From Areca catechu (taxonomy: Eukaryota > Streptophyta > Magnoliopsida > Arecales > Arecaceae), in assembly GCA_021397845.1 (NCBI GenBank), contig CM038053.1:112753825-112817824 (forward strand): a DNA stretch of 64,000 nucleotides, read 5' to 3'. Position 1 is the first letter of the stretch; every line of letters starts with the position of its first letter. This document shows, in pieces, positions 54,227 through 64,000 of this stretch. The notes beneath the pieces were generated by a model. It saw only the letters and a list, made by a program, of their open reading frames with translations, had not been told where the DNA came from and made no database searches. The position numbers and the translations under genes are program-made.

Positions 54227-56833
54227 CTGAATAAGGGGGTGGTAAATTTAGTGTGAGGAAGTAGAGGTCGTCGTCCCTTTAAGAAAGGGAAGAAGAAAAT
54301 AAATAAGGAAAGAAGGTGCAGAATGCTCCTGGCCCTAGTCAGACCAGGAAGTATAAGGCTGATCAGTCTTCTGCAGAGTGCTTCTACGTAAGAAGAAGGA
54401 ACACTGGAAGAGGAACTGTCCTCTTTATATTGCGTCCCTTGATCAGAACAGGTCGAAGAAGCAGAAGTCTGCTGAACAAGGTATTTATATGATAAAACCT
54501 TGTAATTACTCAATTGTTGATACTGCTAACTGGGTATTGGATACTGGTAGTCCAATTCATGTTTGTAATTTGTTACAGGGACTTCAAGTTAGTAGAAGAT
54601 TTGAAGATGGAGAACAGTTTCTGAGCGTCTGGAATGGAAATCGTGTTCAAGTACTGGCGGTCGGAGTCCTGCGTCTTGTCTTTGAGTCTTGTACTGTTGA
54701 ACTAGTCGACTGTCACTATTGTCCTAGTTTCATTATGTGCATAATCTCTGTAAGCCTTTTGGCCAATTATGGTTTTGAACTATCAATAAAGGGAGATTTT
54801 TGCAATGTTATTTTGAATAACTCTGTGATAATGAAAGCTAGATTAAATAATGCCATATATGTACTATCAAGGCCTGTTAGTGTAATGTAAACTTCTAGCA
54901 AATGCCCATGGTTAGATAATGTCAATGATTTGTATCTTTGGCACTGTAGGCTAGGTCATATTGACCAAAATAGGATAAACAAGATGCGAGGAGATGGACT
55001 CCTCAAGGTTAGTGATTCTGAATCACTACCCACTTGTGAATCTTGTTTAGTTGGTAAAATGACAAAGTCACCTTTTTCTGGAAAAGGTGAACGAGCTACA
55101 GAACTTCTAAGTCTAATACATACTGATGTATGTAGATCGATGACAGTTAGTGCTAGAGGAGGATACAAATATTTCATTACTTTTACAGACGACTTTTCAA
55201 GGTTCGGTTATGTCTTTTTAATAAGACATAAGTCTGAGTCGTTTGAAATGTTCAAACGATACAATAATGAAGTAGAAAAGCAAATTGGAAAAAGTATTAA
55301 AACTCTTCAATCTGATCGAGGTGGTGAATACTTATCTGGTGCTTTTTTGACATATCTTAAGGAGAATGGAATTCTCTATCAGTGGACTCCTCCAGGAATA
55401 CCATAATTAAATGGTGTGTCCGAAAGGAGGAATCGAACCTTGTTGGACATGGTTCGATCCATGATGGATTTTGCAACTTTGCCGCTATCCTTTTGGGGAT
55501 ATGCGCTTCAGACAGCTTGTTACTTATTAAATGATGTTCCAAGTAAGTCTGTTGTCTCCACTCTGTATGAGATGTGGACTGGACATAAACCCTCAATCTC
55601 ACACCTTTGGGTCTGGGGTTGTCCGGCTTACGTAAAGCGTTTGGACTCAGACAAACTTGGTCCTAGGTCTGATCGATGTTTATTTATTTGTTATCCTAAG
55701 GAAACCAAAGGATATTTCTTCTATTTGGAAAATGAACAAAAGGTGTTCGTTGCTCTTAGAGCTATCTTTTTGGAAAAGGAGTTTCTTGAAGAAGGAACTA
55801 TAGCCTCTAAGATTGAACTTGATGAAGTTCAATTAATAGAAGAACCTGCACACTCTAAGGACATCGTAGAACCGACTGTGATTGAATCACACCCAGAACC
55901 CATTAAGAGATCCGGTAGAATACCGCGTCAGCCAGATAGATACTACGGTTTCTTGGTTCGGGACAGCAATCCCATTGAGCTCGATGAGAACAATGAGGAT
56001 CCGATCACCTATATGGATACACTTTAAAGATCTGACTCTGAGGCTTGGCTTGGAGACATGCGATCCGAAATGCAGTCCATGGAAATCAACAATGTTTGGA
56101 CATTGGTTGATCCGCCTGAAGGAATAAAACCCATCGGGTGTAAATGGATCTTCAAGAGGAAAAAGGGCGTTGATGGGAATGTAGAGACCTATAAAGCCTG
56201 TCTGGTTGCCAAGGGGTATCGTCAGCGATATGGTATCGATTATGACCAGACTTTCTCCCCTGTGGCAATGCTCAAGTCCATTCGGATCATGCTTGCTTTG
56301 GCAGCATATTTTGATTATGAAATATGGCAGATGGATGTCCGAACCGCTTTCCTAAATGGGGAGCTGGAAGAGGAGGTGTATATGATACAGCCTGAAGGGT
56401 TCACATCCACAGATGAATCAAAAGTATGCAAGTTGTAGAGGTCCATATATGGACTCAAGCAAGCATCTCGAAGTTGGAACTTATGGTTTGATAGGTGTAT
56501 CAAATCGTATGGCTTCGTTAGGAATGGAGAAGAACCCTGCATCTATAAATGGGTTAATGGTTCTGTGATTGTATTCCTAGTACTGTATGTTCATGACATT
56601 CTCTTAATCGGGAATGATGTTGCAGCATTACAAGGAATAAAGGACTGGTTATCATCTCAGTTCTACATTATGGACTTGGGTGAAGCTTCTTACATACAAG
56701 GTATGAAGATATATAGAGATAGATCTAAGAAGCTTTTGGGATTGTCCCAGTCTACGTACATTGACACCATGCTGAAACGGTTCAGCATGAAAAATTCCAA
56801 GAAAGACTATCTCCCAATAGGTTCTGGAATTAC
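54227..56833 (+). pseudogene. copia 3 pol, part before the insertion
   Basis: From 54378 one frame with stops at 54888, 55404, 56025 and 56436. A scrambled zinc knuckle (about 54376-54420, only 'HWKRNC' left). Protease 'NWVLDTGSPIHVC' with D-T-G intact. GAG-pre-integrase 'LWHCRLGHIDQNRINKM' (54939). Integrase core ('HTDVCRSM', 'QSDRGGEYLSG'). RT with 'YKACLVAKGYRQRYG'. The RT active site reads YVHD instead of YVDD (about 56586), so a catalytic Asp is lost. The frame stops at 56833 inside RT at the ATTAC duplication. Confidence 0.88.
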
Positions 56834-58284
56834 TGGTGCGGACACCAAAGGCACCAGAATAAGGCAGAGGCTTCTCAACCCTCTGTAATTGATCAATAAT
56901 TTATGAGTCCATCTGTAATAAGGGCTTAGCTCATCTGAGTCCATTTTAGTTGTTATTTGAGTATTTTTAGTTGTTATTTCACTTCTGTACTAGTCAGCTC
57001 ATGTTGAGCTAGTTCAGTCCAATGCTAGTTAGCTCATGTTGAGCTAATTTTATTTTTTTGAGTCCTGTCCAAGCATACTGAAGACTCAAGACTATATTAT
57101 ACAAGTGAAGACCAAGTCCAGCCAGATTGAAGACATGGAAGTTTAGCCCAAGTCCAACCCAGCTTGAAGATTTGAAGACCCCAGGAGAAAAATCAGAAAC
57201 CCTGATTCCTTGCAGATGCCCTCCAGATGCCCAGATTTCCTTCCAGATGCCAAAGTATATTCATAAATAAGGGCATCCATGATTCCAGAGGTCCATCTGC
57301 ATCCTAGCCCAATGAAATCAAGCCCAGGTGCCAAGCCCAAGCCCCTAAGAAGCAAGATACCAGGGAATATTCCTGCTACCTGGCTACCAGGCCACCCCAG
57401 CTTCCAGAGGCCCAAACCCATGCACCCGGGCCCCTTTGGGCCGGCCTTTTGCTGCTCCTAGAAGCCCAACACGCCCCCCTAGGCGTCCTTGGAGTCTTGA
57501 CCAAGTCAAGAAAAGTTTTAGGGATTTTTCTACCTAATATTTCCTTATTTTCTAGCTAGGGTTTGAGAGGGAAAAGGATTCTTATGTAAAGACTTATGTA
57601 CCCTTACTTGGAGCCCAAGGTTAAGGGTCTATTTAAGGGACCCTAGCCTCTTGTATGAGGAAGTTTTTTGATGAATGAAAACCTTGAGTTCTTCTATTGA
57701 GTTGTGTGATACCCTGCTGTGTGCATAAAGGGGTTTGCGAGAGTTCTTCTTCCCAGTGCTGCAATCATCTTCCTGCTACCAACAAGCATCTCAGATCCCT
57801 GGACGCCCACTCCAAAAGAAGCCTTCCCTTGCTATTTTTCCTTTGTTTTCTTGTTCCTTTGTGAGTTTTCTAACCCCTGACAGGTCGTTTGCAGGTCCCC
57901 GAGTTCCTACGAATCCAACGACTCCAGCCAAGCCTCAATCGGATCACCGAGCAGAAAGCCGGGTATCCGCGGGTCTTTGGCTCGATTTTCCAGGCCGCAT
58001 CCATCGAGGAATGAGAGACCCTTTTGCTGTGATCTTCACAGACGTTGTCAGGTACACCCCTCTACCTCCAGTAGTTTTATTGTAGGAGAACTTGCCCTAA
58101 CCGAGGCTTCTCAGCCCCAGCGATCCTTCTTTTCTACTTTTCTAGGTCCTAATCTGCATGATGATCTTCTAAAATTCATATAAAATTCCCTATAACTTAT
58201 TTTAATCTGAAATTCGGGAATTAATCACCCAACCCCACATATAAAACATATAAAAAAAATTGCAAGCATATTAGTTCCGCATCA
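56834..58284 (+). repeat. 5' LTR of the non-autonomous chromovirus
   Basis: TGGTGCGGACACCAAAGG to GTTCCGCATCA. TATA-like CTATTTAAGG at 57629-57638. The U5 block CGGATCACCGAGCAGAAAGC is at about 57940-57959. Confidence 0.93.
57629..57638 (+). promoter_or_regulatory. TATA-like box of the 56834 LTR
   Basis: CTATTTAAGG, conserved at 62538-62547 in the other LTR and as CTATTTAAAC at 18036 in the solo LTR. Confidence 0.55.
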
Positions 58285-58286
58285 TT

Positions 58287-58298
58287 TGGTATCAGAGC
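58287..58298 (+). promoter_or_regulatory. primer binding site of the non-autonomous chromovirus
   Basis: TGGTATCAGAGC, exact, two bases after the LTR. Confidence 0.9.
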
Positions 58299-59228
58299 AT
58301 AGATTAGGGTTTGTTTTCTGCAATTTTTTAGTTTGTATATACTCTGTTATTTTAATTATTTCTCCCTGTTAAAAACTCCAAAAAATTTAAAATTTTCTTT
58401 TCTGGATTTGTCATAATTCAAAGTAATTTTCAGAATTTTTACAGATTTTATTTCGGACTTTGAATCTTCTTCAAGCCGAAATACATCCTGCAAGTTTTTG
58501 ACTCTGTTTTTTTTTCAGCAAGACATGTTTGGAAGTTTTAGGGTTTTGTTTAGGAGTTTTTGCATATTTCTTAATTTTAGTATATTTCCAGTATATTAGG
58601 TCATGATTTGCAAGTTTTCTTCTATTTAAAAAAATACTAAAAAAAAAAAATATATATATATATATACATATTTTCCAAAAATACCAAAAAAAAAATATCT
58701 AACCCTAATTTGCATCCTCATCTGCCTGCCATCATTGCATAATTTACTTTTAAGGGCACTCTTGCTATATCAGATGGGGGGAGGATTTGATCACCTCTCC
58801 TTAGCCCAAAACCACATCCCTTGCATTCAGTCCCAAGCCTTAACCTAAAATTAATTAGACTTAATTTGCCCTAGTGGGCTAGGGACACCAACTGGTCGGG
58901 TCCGGGCTAGTGTTAGATCACTGTGTCAAGTTAACCTGTGTGTGCCTTGTGCTTAGTGTCTAGAACGGTGGTTTAGGGATTCAATCCCGAAGGGCTTGTG
59001 TGCTGGTCCGCCTACCTGGCCAATCTCTGATTGGTGTCTAGGATTGGCAATCAGGGACCTAACACTCCCCTTACACCTGCCTGGCTGAGTACAGGGTTAC
59101 TATAGGCTAGTTTGCCACCCTGATTGAGCATCTAGTTTGGACTTTAGGTTTAGTCAGCTATAGTCGGTCTGATCGAGTCTTGCATGAGCACTAGATCAGG
59201 AGTTTCATATCACCCACCTCCTTCATAA
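58299..59228 (+). other. leader of the non-autonomous chromovirus
   Basis: 930 bases without ORF. A low-complexity A/T patch with (TA)n lies at 58626-58700. 58848-59220 is GC-richer and is the part shared with 17099-17160 and 18775-18960. Confidence 0.75.
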
Positions 59229-61082
59229 ATGTCTGAACCCATGGAAAATTTACAAGCCCAAATAAAAGCCCTAGCTGATCAAATTGCCCAGATAACTATC
59301 CAGATGACCCAGTTAACTCAGTCTCGTATTCAAACCAATGATAGAATTGACTATCGTGCCAATAGGTTTGATCAGTTAAAAGTCCGGGTAGGGACCCCAA
59401 GAAAAACCCATGGGTCACAGTCTGAGCCAGATCCTGACTCCCCTCAACCTAGGAGGACCCCAAACCCTGATCTATACCATGAGGTCGAACCTAGGAGAGC
59501 CCCTTATCCTGACCCGTACTACAATCCTCAACCTAGGAGGACCCCAAATCCTGATCCATACCTTGAGGCTGAACCTAGGAGAGCCCATCATCCTGACCCA
59601 ATCCCTAAGGTTAGTCCTAGAAGACCCAATCAGGATTTTATAGACCAAGAAGATAGATCCTATTTACCCTCTCCCTATAAGCCTAGTATACCCACAACCT
59701 ATAGATCTTATGACTCTAAATCCTATGAACCTAGAACTTATGAATCAATAACCTATGAACCTAGATCCTATGACTCTAGATCCCATGATCATAGATCCTA
59801 TACACCCATACCCTATGAGCCTAGTAGACCCAACACCCAATATTCTGACCCATATAGGGAGTCAAACCCTAGGAGAACCCAATATTCTGACCCATATAGG
59901 GAGTCCAACCCTAGGAGAACCCAGTATTCTGACACATATAGGGAGTCCAATCCTAGGAGGACCCAATATCCTGACCCATATAGAGAGCCCAACCTTAGGA
60001 GGACCCCATACCTTGATCCAACCTTAGAACCTGATCATAGAGCTGACCCAAAATCCTATGACCCCAGATCCTATAATCCCATGACCCATAGATCTGCACC
60101 CTTGTCCTATGAGCTTAGAGAACCCATAACCCCTAAGTATCAGCCTAGTACTAGTCATGCTTCCCCTAGTCAACTTGAACCCTATAGGATGAGTATCCCT
60201 AAATATGAACCCAATAGTGAGCCACTACCTCTTATACAACCTGAACCTACTAGGAGTGGTACCCATAATCAGAGACCAGAACCTAACCAATTTCCTGCTA
60301 GCCGACCTTCTCCAACCATTCCTGAGATTCGCAAGGCTTACATTAACGTGGAAGTGTATGAAGATGATGTGAGCCTAGTGGATGAGTATGAGGGAGAAGA
60401 GGAGACACCTTTAGTAGACCTAGAATTAGCTGACCCAATAGATACCCAGGTAGATTCCAACCCAGAGCTAGTTGACCTTGACCACATCCAACCTAAAGCT
60501 ATAATGGAAGAACAAATAGAGGAAGAGAACCTAGGTACTGCTGCTAGAGCCTTACCTGAGGAAACCATAGAGGAGAGCCAAATTATAGAGTCTAGTCCAA
60601 AAATACAAGAACCAGAAGAATTTATTAAGGACCTGATCTCTTTGAATCAATACCTTCAAGATGAGTCCCCTCCTATAGTTCCCATTAAGGACCTCTTCCC
60701 CGAAATTAGTGACCCATCCTTCCATTATGCAAATCCTGTAGATATAGCTCAACCTCATAAGGTTAACCTCATTAGTATAGGATTAGTTCCTGACACCCCG
60801 TCTTTTATCCTATTTTATCCAACTAACCATGAACCTTTTTCTCTACCTTACCAAACTAATTCTGAACCCACTTCCTATTTTCTGCCCTTTCCTGACACCT
60901 CCAGCATTTCTAGGATCATTAGATTGCATTTAGCTGAGATTAGCATACTGCATGCATTCATCACGCATGTTAGGTTTGCATCTTACTTCTGGCATACTCT
61001 TTGGAATTTGCTAGGAGTTCACTGTAAATTTTCATGTGCATGTCAAGCTAGGATCAAACCTAGAGAACCTATAATCTATTAG
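59229..61082 (+). CDS. 617-codon chimeric gag-like / integrase-remnant protein
   Basis: ATG 59229 is the first ATG of a frame that is open to TAG/TAA at 61082. Residues 1-35 are a Gln-rich coiled-coil-like start ('LQAQIKALADQIAQITIQM'), as in the gag at 48605. Residues ~55-145 hold PxPRR(T/A)PxPD repeats. Residues ~155-200 hold short Tyr repeats ('SYDSKSYEPRTYE'). Residues ~204-260 are four 14-residue units of the form Y(S/P)D(P/T)YRE(S/P)N(P/L)RRTQ/P. Residues ~375-400 are an acidic linker ('VEVYEDDVSLVDEYEGEEE') equal to the linker that precedes protease in gypsy 3. The C-terminus (~558-617: 'SRIIRLHLAEISILHAF', 'SYFWHTLWNLLGVHCKFS') aligns with part of the integrase core. The gag core, zinc knuckle and all enzymes are absent. 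The role is unknown. It may help RNA packaging or particle association. Confidence 0.8.
   Translation: MSEPMENLQAQIKALADQIAQITIQMTQLTQSRIQTNDRIDYRANRFDQLKVRVGTPRKTHGSQSEPDPDSPQPRRTPNPDLYHEVEPRRAPYPDPYYNPQPRRTPNPDPYLEAEPRRAHHPDPIPKVSPRRPNQDFIDQEDRSYLPSPYKPSIPTTYRSYDSKSYEPRTYESITYEPRSYDSRSHDHRSYTPIPYEPSRPNTQYSDPYRESNPRRTQYSDPYRESNPRRTQYSDTYRESNPRRTQYPDPYREPNLRRTPYLDPTLEPDHRADPKSYDPRSYNPMTHRSAPLSYELREPITPKYQPSTSHASPSQLEPYRMSIPKYEPNSEPLPLIQPEPTRSGTHNQRPEPNQFPASRPSPTIPEIRKAYINVEVYEDDVSLVDEYEGEEETPLVDLELADPIDTQVDSNPELVDLDHIQPKAIMEEQIEEENLGTAARALPEETIEESQIIESSPKIQEPEEFIKDLISLNQYLQDESPPIVPIKDLFPEISDPSFHYANPVDIAQPHKVNLISIGLVPDTPSFILFYPTNHEPFSLPYQTNSEPTSYFLPFPDTSSISRIIRLHLAEISILHAFITHVRFASYFWHTLWNLLGVHCKFSCACQARIKPREPIIY
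59838..60005 (+). repeat. 42-bp coding tandem repeat, four units
   Basis: Units start at 59838, 59880, 59922 and 59964, each encoding a 14-residue Tyr/Arg-rich block. Units 1-3 are almost identical. Confidence 0.85.
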
Positions 61083-61727
61083 GTTTAGATCCAAAGAGTT
61101 CAATAAAATTTCCTTCGATAGGAATGCATAGTCGAGTCTGTTAGGTGTCAGTATGAGTCCTTTGCATCATTTGTCTGCATGTGCCTAGCATGTTCACCAC
61201 CCGCACTAATCTTAAAATAACTGGCTAATTCCCGAAGAAGGGTCAAAGAATTTGATGTAGTGGATTCTATCTTGGTTAGGCTTAGGCCTAAAAGAAGCTT
61301 CATGCTCGCAGAGCCGGACCTTTTAAAGTGATAGAGAAGGATTGGATCAAATGCCTAGGTGTTAGACTTGCCTTCGGATTTGGGCATTAGTTCTACCTTC
61401 AATATTACAGACCTGGTTGAGTATAGGGAACCGGCAGCGATACCTAGTAAGGCCTTTGGACCTATTCCTTTTCATTGTGAGTGACCCTAACCCAGAGTGT
61501 CCACTAACAAATTGGCCTGAGAGAGGAGAACGGATCGAGCGTATCCTGGATGATCAAGCCATCACGACCCGGGGCCGTGACTATCAATGCTTCCTGATCC
61601 GATGGCAAGGCTAGCCAGAGTCGGACGATTCGTAGATTTCTCGAGAGGACTTGCAATGCCTCAACCCAGACCTTCTCGAGAGATATGTGAGCCAGTCTGA
61701 TCTTCACTCGACAGGGTCGAGTTCCTC
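61083..61727 (+). pseudogene. integrase C-terminus and chromodomain remnant
   Basis: 61220-61470 holds broken integrase C-terminal motifs ('GISSTFNITDLVEYREPA' type). 61500-61690 encodes a chromodomain ('ERIERILDDQAITTRGRDYQ', 'FLIRWQG', 'EDLQCLNPDLLERY') with two stops at the same codons as the gypsy 1 chromodomain. It is not joined to the ORF upstream. Confidence 0.78.
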
Positions 61728-61742
61728 CCACCCCGGGAGAAT
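61728..61742 (+). other. purine tract of the non-autonomous chromovirus
   Basis: CACCCCGGGAGAAT directly before TGGTGCGG. Confidence 0.8.
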
Positions 61743-63193
61743 TGGTGCGGACACCAAAGGCACCAGAATAAGGCAGAGGCTTCTCAACCCTCTGTAATTG
61801 ATCAATAATTTATGAGTCCATCTGTAATAAGGGCTTAGCTCATCTGAGTCCATTTTAGTTGTTATTTGAGTATTTTTAGTTGTTATTTTACTTCTGTACT
61901 AGTCAGCTCATGTTGAGCTAGTTCAGTCCAATGCTAGTTAGCTCATGTTGAGCTAATTTTATTTTTTTGAGTCCTGTCCAAGCATACTGAAGACTCAAGA
62001 CTATATTATACAAGTGAAGACCAAGTCCAGCCAGATTGAAGACATGGAAGTTTAGCCCAAGTCCAACCCAGCTTGAAGATTTGAAGACCCCAGGAGAAAA
62101 ATCAGAAACCCTGATTCCTTGCAGATGCCCTCCAGATGCCCAGGTTCCCTTCCAGATGCCAAAGTATATTCATAAATAAGGGCATCCATGATTCCAGAGG
62201 TCCATCTGCATCCTAGCCCAATGAAATCAAGCCCAGGTGCCAAGCCCAAGCCCCTAAGAAGCAAGATACCAGGGAATATTCCTGCTACCTGGCTACCAGG
62301 CCACCCCAGCTTCCAGAGGCCCAAACCCATGCACCCGGGCCCCTTTGGGCCGGCCTTTTGCTGCTCCTAGAAGCCCAACACGCCCCCCTAGGCATCCTTG
62401 GAGTCTTGACCAAGTCAAGAAAAATTTTAGGGATTTTTCTACCTAATATTTCCTTATTTTCTAGCTAGGGTTTGAGAGGGAAAAGGATTTTTATGTAAAG
62501 ACTTATGTACCCTTACTTGGAGCCCAAGGTTAAGGGTCTATTTAAGGGACCCTAGCCTCTTGTATGAGGAAATTTTTTGATGAATGAAAACCTTGAGTTC
62601 TTCTATTGAGTTGTGTGATACCCTGCTGTGTGCATAAAGGGGTTTGCGAGAGTTCTTCTTCCCAGTGCTGCAATCATCTTCCTGCTACCAACAAGCATCT
62701 CAGATCCCTGGACGCCCACTCCAAAAGAAGCCTTCCCTTGCTGTTTTTCCTTTGTTTTCTTGTTCCTTTGTGAGTTTTCTAACCCCTGACAGGTCGTTTG
62801 CAGGTCCCCGAGTTCCTACGAATCCAACGACTCCAGCCAAGCCTCAATCGGATCACCGAGCAGAAAGCCGGGTATCCGCGGGTCTTTGGCTCGATTTTCC
62901 AGGCCGCATCCGTCGAGGAACGAGAGACCCTTTTACTGCGATCTTCACAGACGTTGTCAGGTACACCCCTCTACCTCCAGTAGTTTTATTGTAGGAGAAC
63001 TTGCCCTAACCGAGGCTTCTCAGCCCCGGCGATCCTTCTTTTCTACTTTTCTAGGTCCTAATCTGCATGCTGATCTTCTAAAATTCATATAAAATTCTCT
63101 ATAACTTATTTTAATCTAAAATTTGGGAATTAATCACCCAACCCCACATATAAAACATATAAAAAAAATTGCATGCATATTAGTTCCGCATCA
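61743..63193 (+). repeat. 3' LTR of the non-autonomous chromovirus
   Basis: 1451 bp, the same length as the 5' LTR, with about 18 substitutions. It ends GTTCCGCATCA and is followed by ATTAC. Confidence 0.93.
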
Positions 63194-63949
63194 ATTACTC
63201 TATCCAAAAAGGATTGTGCGACAACTCCTAATGAAAGAGAGCGCATGAGTAGAGTACCATATGCTTCTACAGTAGGCTCTATCATGTATGCTATGACTTG
63301 TACTAGACCAGACGTAGCATACTCACTAGGAGTAGTGAGCAGATACCAGTCTGACCCAGGTGAGGCACATTGGAAGGTGGTTAAGTCCATCCTTAAGTAT
63401 TTGAGAAATACTAGAGATCAATGGCTGATTTATGGAGAACCTGACTTGAAACTTGTGGGATACTCTGACTCCAGTTTCCAATCAGATAGAGATGATAGCA
63501 ATAGTGTGTCAGGGTTTGTATTTACCCTGAACGGAGGAGCGATCTGCTGGAGAAGTTCCAAGCAGGCAACTATTGCAGACTCGGTGTGCGAAGCAGAATA
63601 TATTGCAGCATCAGATGCAGTAAAGGAAGCTGTATGGTTTCAGAAGTTCCTTGGAGAGCTAGGGGTGGCACCTTTCCTAGATGGTCCTGTTCTAGTGTAC
63701 TGTGACAGCACTAGAGCCATTGCTCAAGCTAAGGAGCCTAAAGCACATCACCCACCAAGCACATTCTGCGGTGCTACCATCTCGTACGAGAAATCATGGA
63801 ACAAGGAGACATCAATCTTCTGAAGATCGATGGAAAAGAAAATCTGGCCGACCCCTTCACTAAAGCCCTCGGAATAAAAGAGTTCGACTATTGTAAATGG
63901 GAAATGCGTATTAGATACTCTTTTGATTGGCTTTTGTACAAGTGGGAGT
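63194..63949 (+). pseudogene. copia 3 pol, part after the insertion (RT end and RNase H)
   Basis: The frame picks up exactly where 56833 left off if the LTR element and one ATTAC are set aside. RT end ('RVPYASTVGSIMYAMTCTRP'), RNase H ('GYSDSSFQSD', 'DSVCEAEYIAASDAVKEAVW', 'YCDSTRAIAQAKEPKAHH'). A small deletion after 'KAHH' (about 63750) shifts the frame. The C-terminal motif 'NLADPFTKAL' is still readable near 63842. The purine tract ACAAGTGGGAGT ends at 63949. Confidence 0.9.
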
Positions 63950-64000
63950 TGTTGGGAATTATGTCCCAAAGCTAATCGCCTGGGTTGTAGGCGGTTGTGC
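63950..64000 (+). repeat. copia 3, 3' LTR (start only)
   Basis: TGTTGGGAATTATGTCCC onward matches 49907-49957 with two or three changes. The window ends inside it. Confidence 0.9.

Larger units (their letters stand above)
56834..63193 (+). mobile_element. young non-autonomous chromovirus with an intact chimeric ORF
   Basis: 6360 bp. The two 1451-bp LTRs differ at about 18 positions by eye (nearly all transitions), and ATTAC is duplicated at 56829-56833 and 63194-63198. There is a primer site, leader, one ORF (59229-61082), an integrase C-terminus and chromodomain remnant, and a purine tract. Protease, RT, RNase H and the integrase catalytic core are absent. It interrupts copia 3 in frame. 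Confidence 0.95.

Noticed and set aside
57735..58183. Conserved 116-codon and 68-codon frames in U5 of the 56834-type LTRs
   Set aside because: They span the LTR U5 and change length between copies by single substitutions. Conservation is explained by shared LTR descent.
58626..58700. A/T low-complexity patch as an origin or regulatory site
   Set aside because: Simple slippage-type poly-A and TA repeats in a retrotransposon leader. Nothing else supports a function.

Overview
The window is a block of plant nuclear heterochromatin made almost wholly of LTR retrotransposons nested in one another. I found no intact host gene, no tRNA or rRNA gene and no CRISPR array. A flowering plant is indicated by Ty1/copia and Ty3/gypsy elements with TG...CA termini, initiator-methionine-tRNA primer sites (TGGTATCAGAGC), 5-bp target-site duplications, a Sirevirus-like element with an env-like second ORF, chromodomain-bearing gypsy elements (chromoviruses), and fragments of a plant-type NPL4 gene. 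The species cannot be read from the sequence.

Layout. 1-349: end of an LTR of the same family as the copia element at 23-33 kb. 350-7846: 3' half of a Sirevirus-like copia element (RT-RNase H remnant, env-like ORF split by an LTR at 2626-4276, polypurine tracts, 3' LTR). 7847-11325: decayed chromovirus pol (protease to chromodomain) followed by its LTR (11326-11577 and 16426-17098). That LTR is split by 11578-16425, a tandem LTR-internal-LTR-internal-LTR array of a small minus-strand non-autonomous retrotransposon whose internal region carries pieces of the host gene NPL4. 17099-22786: non-autonomous chromovirus sequence with a solo LTR in it (17237-18695), an LTR (20750-22273), and a further gag-like fragment ending in a perfect 142-bp tandem duplication. 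22787-23062 and 33014-33699: minus-strand gypsy LTR split by a nearly intact minus-strand copia element (23063-33008, TSD TCACT). 33700-41149: tandem copia (Tnt1-like) array, partial internal-LTR-internal-LTR. 41150-42452: fragment of a plus-strand chromovirus, entered by a minus-strand chromovirus (42453-49906), whose right LTR is entered by a plus-strand copia element (49907 to beyond 64000), whose RT is entered by a young non-autonomous chromovirus (56834-63193, TSD ATTAC).

How the parts work together. Every autonomous-type element seen is broken by stops, frameshifts or loss of catalytic residues. The youngest insertion by LTR divergence (56834-63193, about 18 differences in 1451 bp by eye) encodes no protease, RT, RNase H or full integrase, so it must have moved with enzymes supplied in trans. 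It nevertheless keeps a 617-codon ORF that looks like a gag N-terminus joined to a remnant of integrase. The most striking items are the NPL4-carrying element, that chimeric ORF, a set of four hairpins with one conserved loop but different stems in the leader of the 23-33 kb copia element, and a roughly 62-bp minisatellite shared in opposite orientation by LTRs of two unrelated copia lineages.
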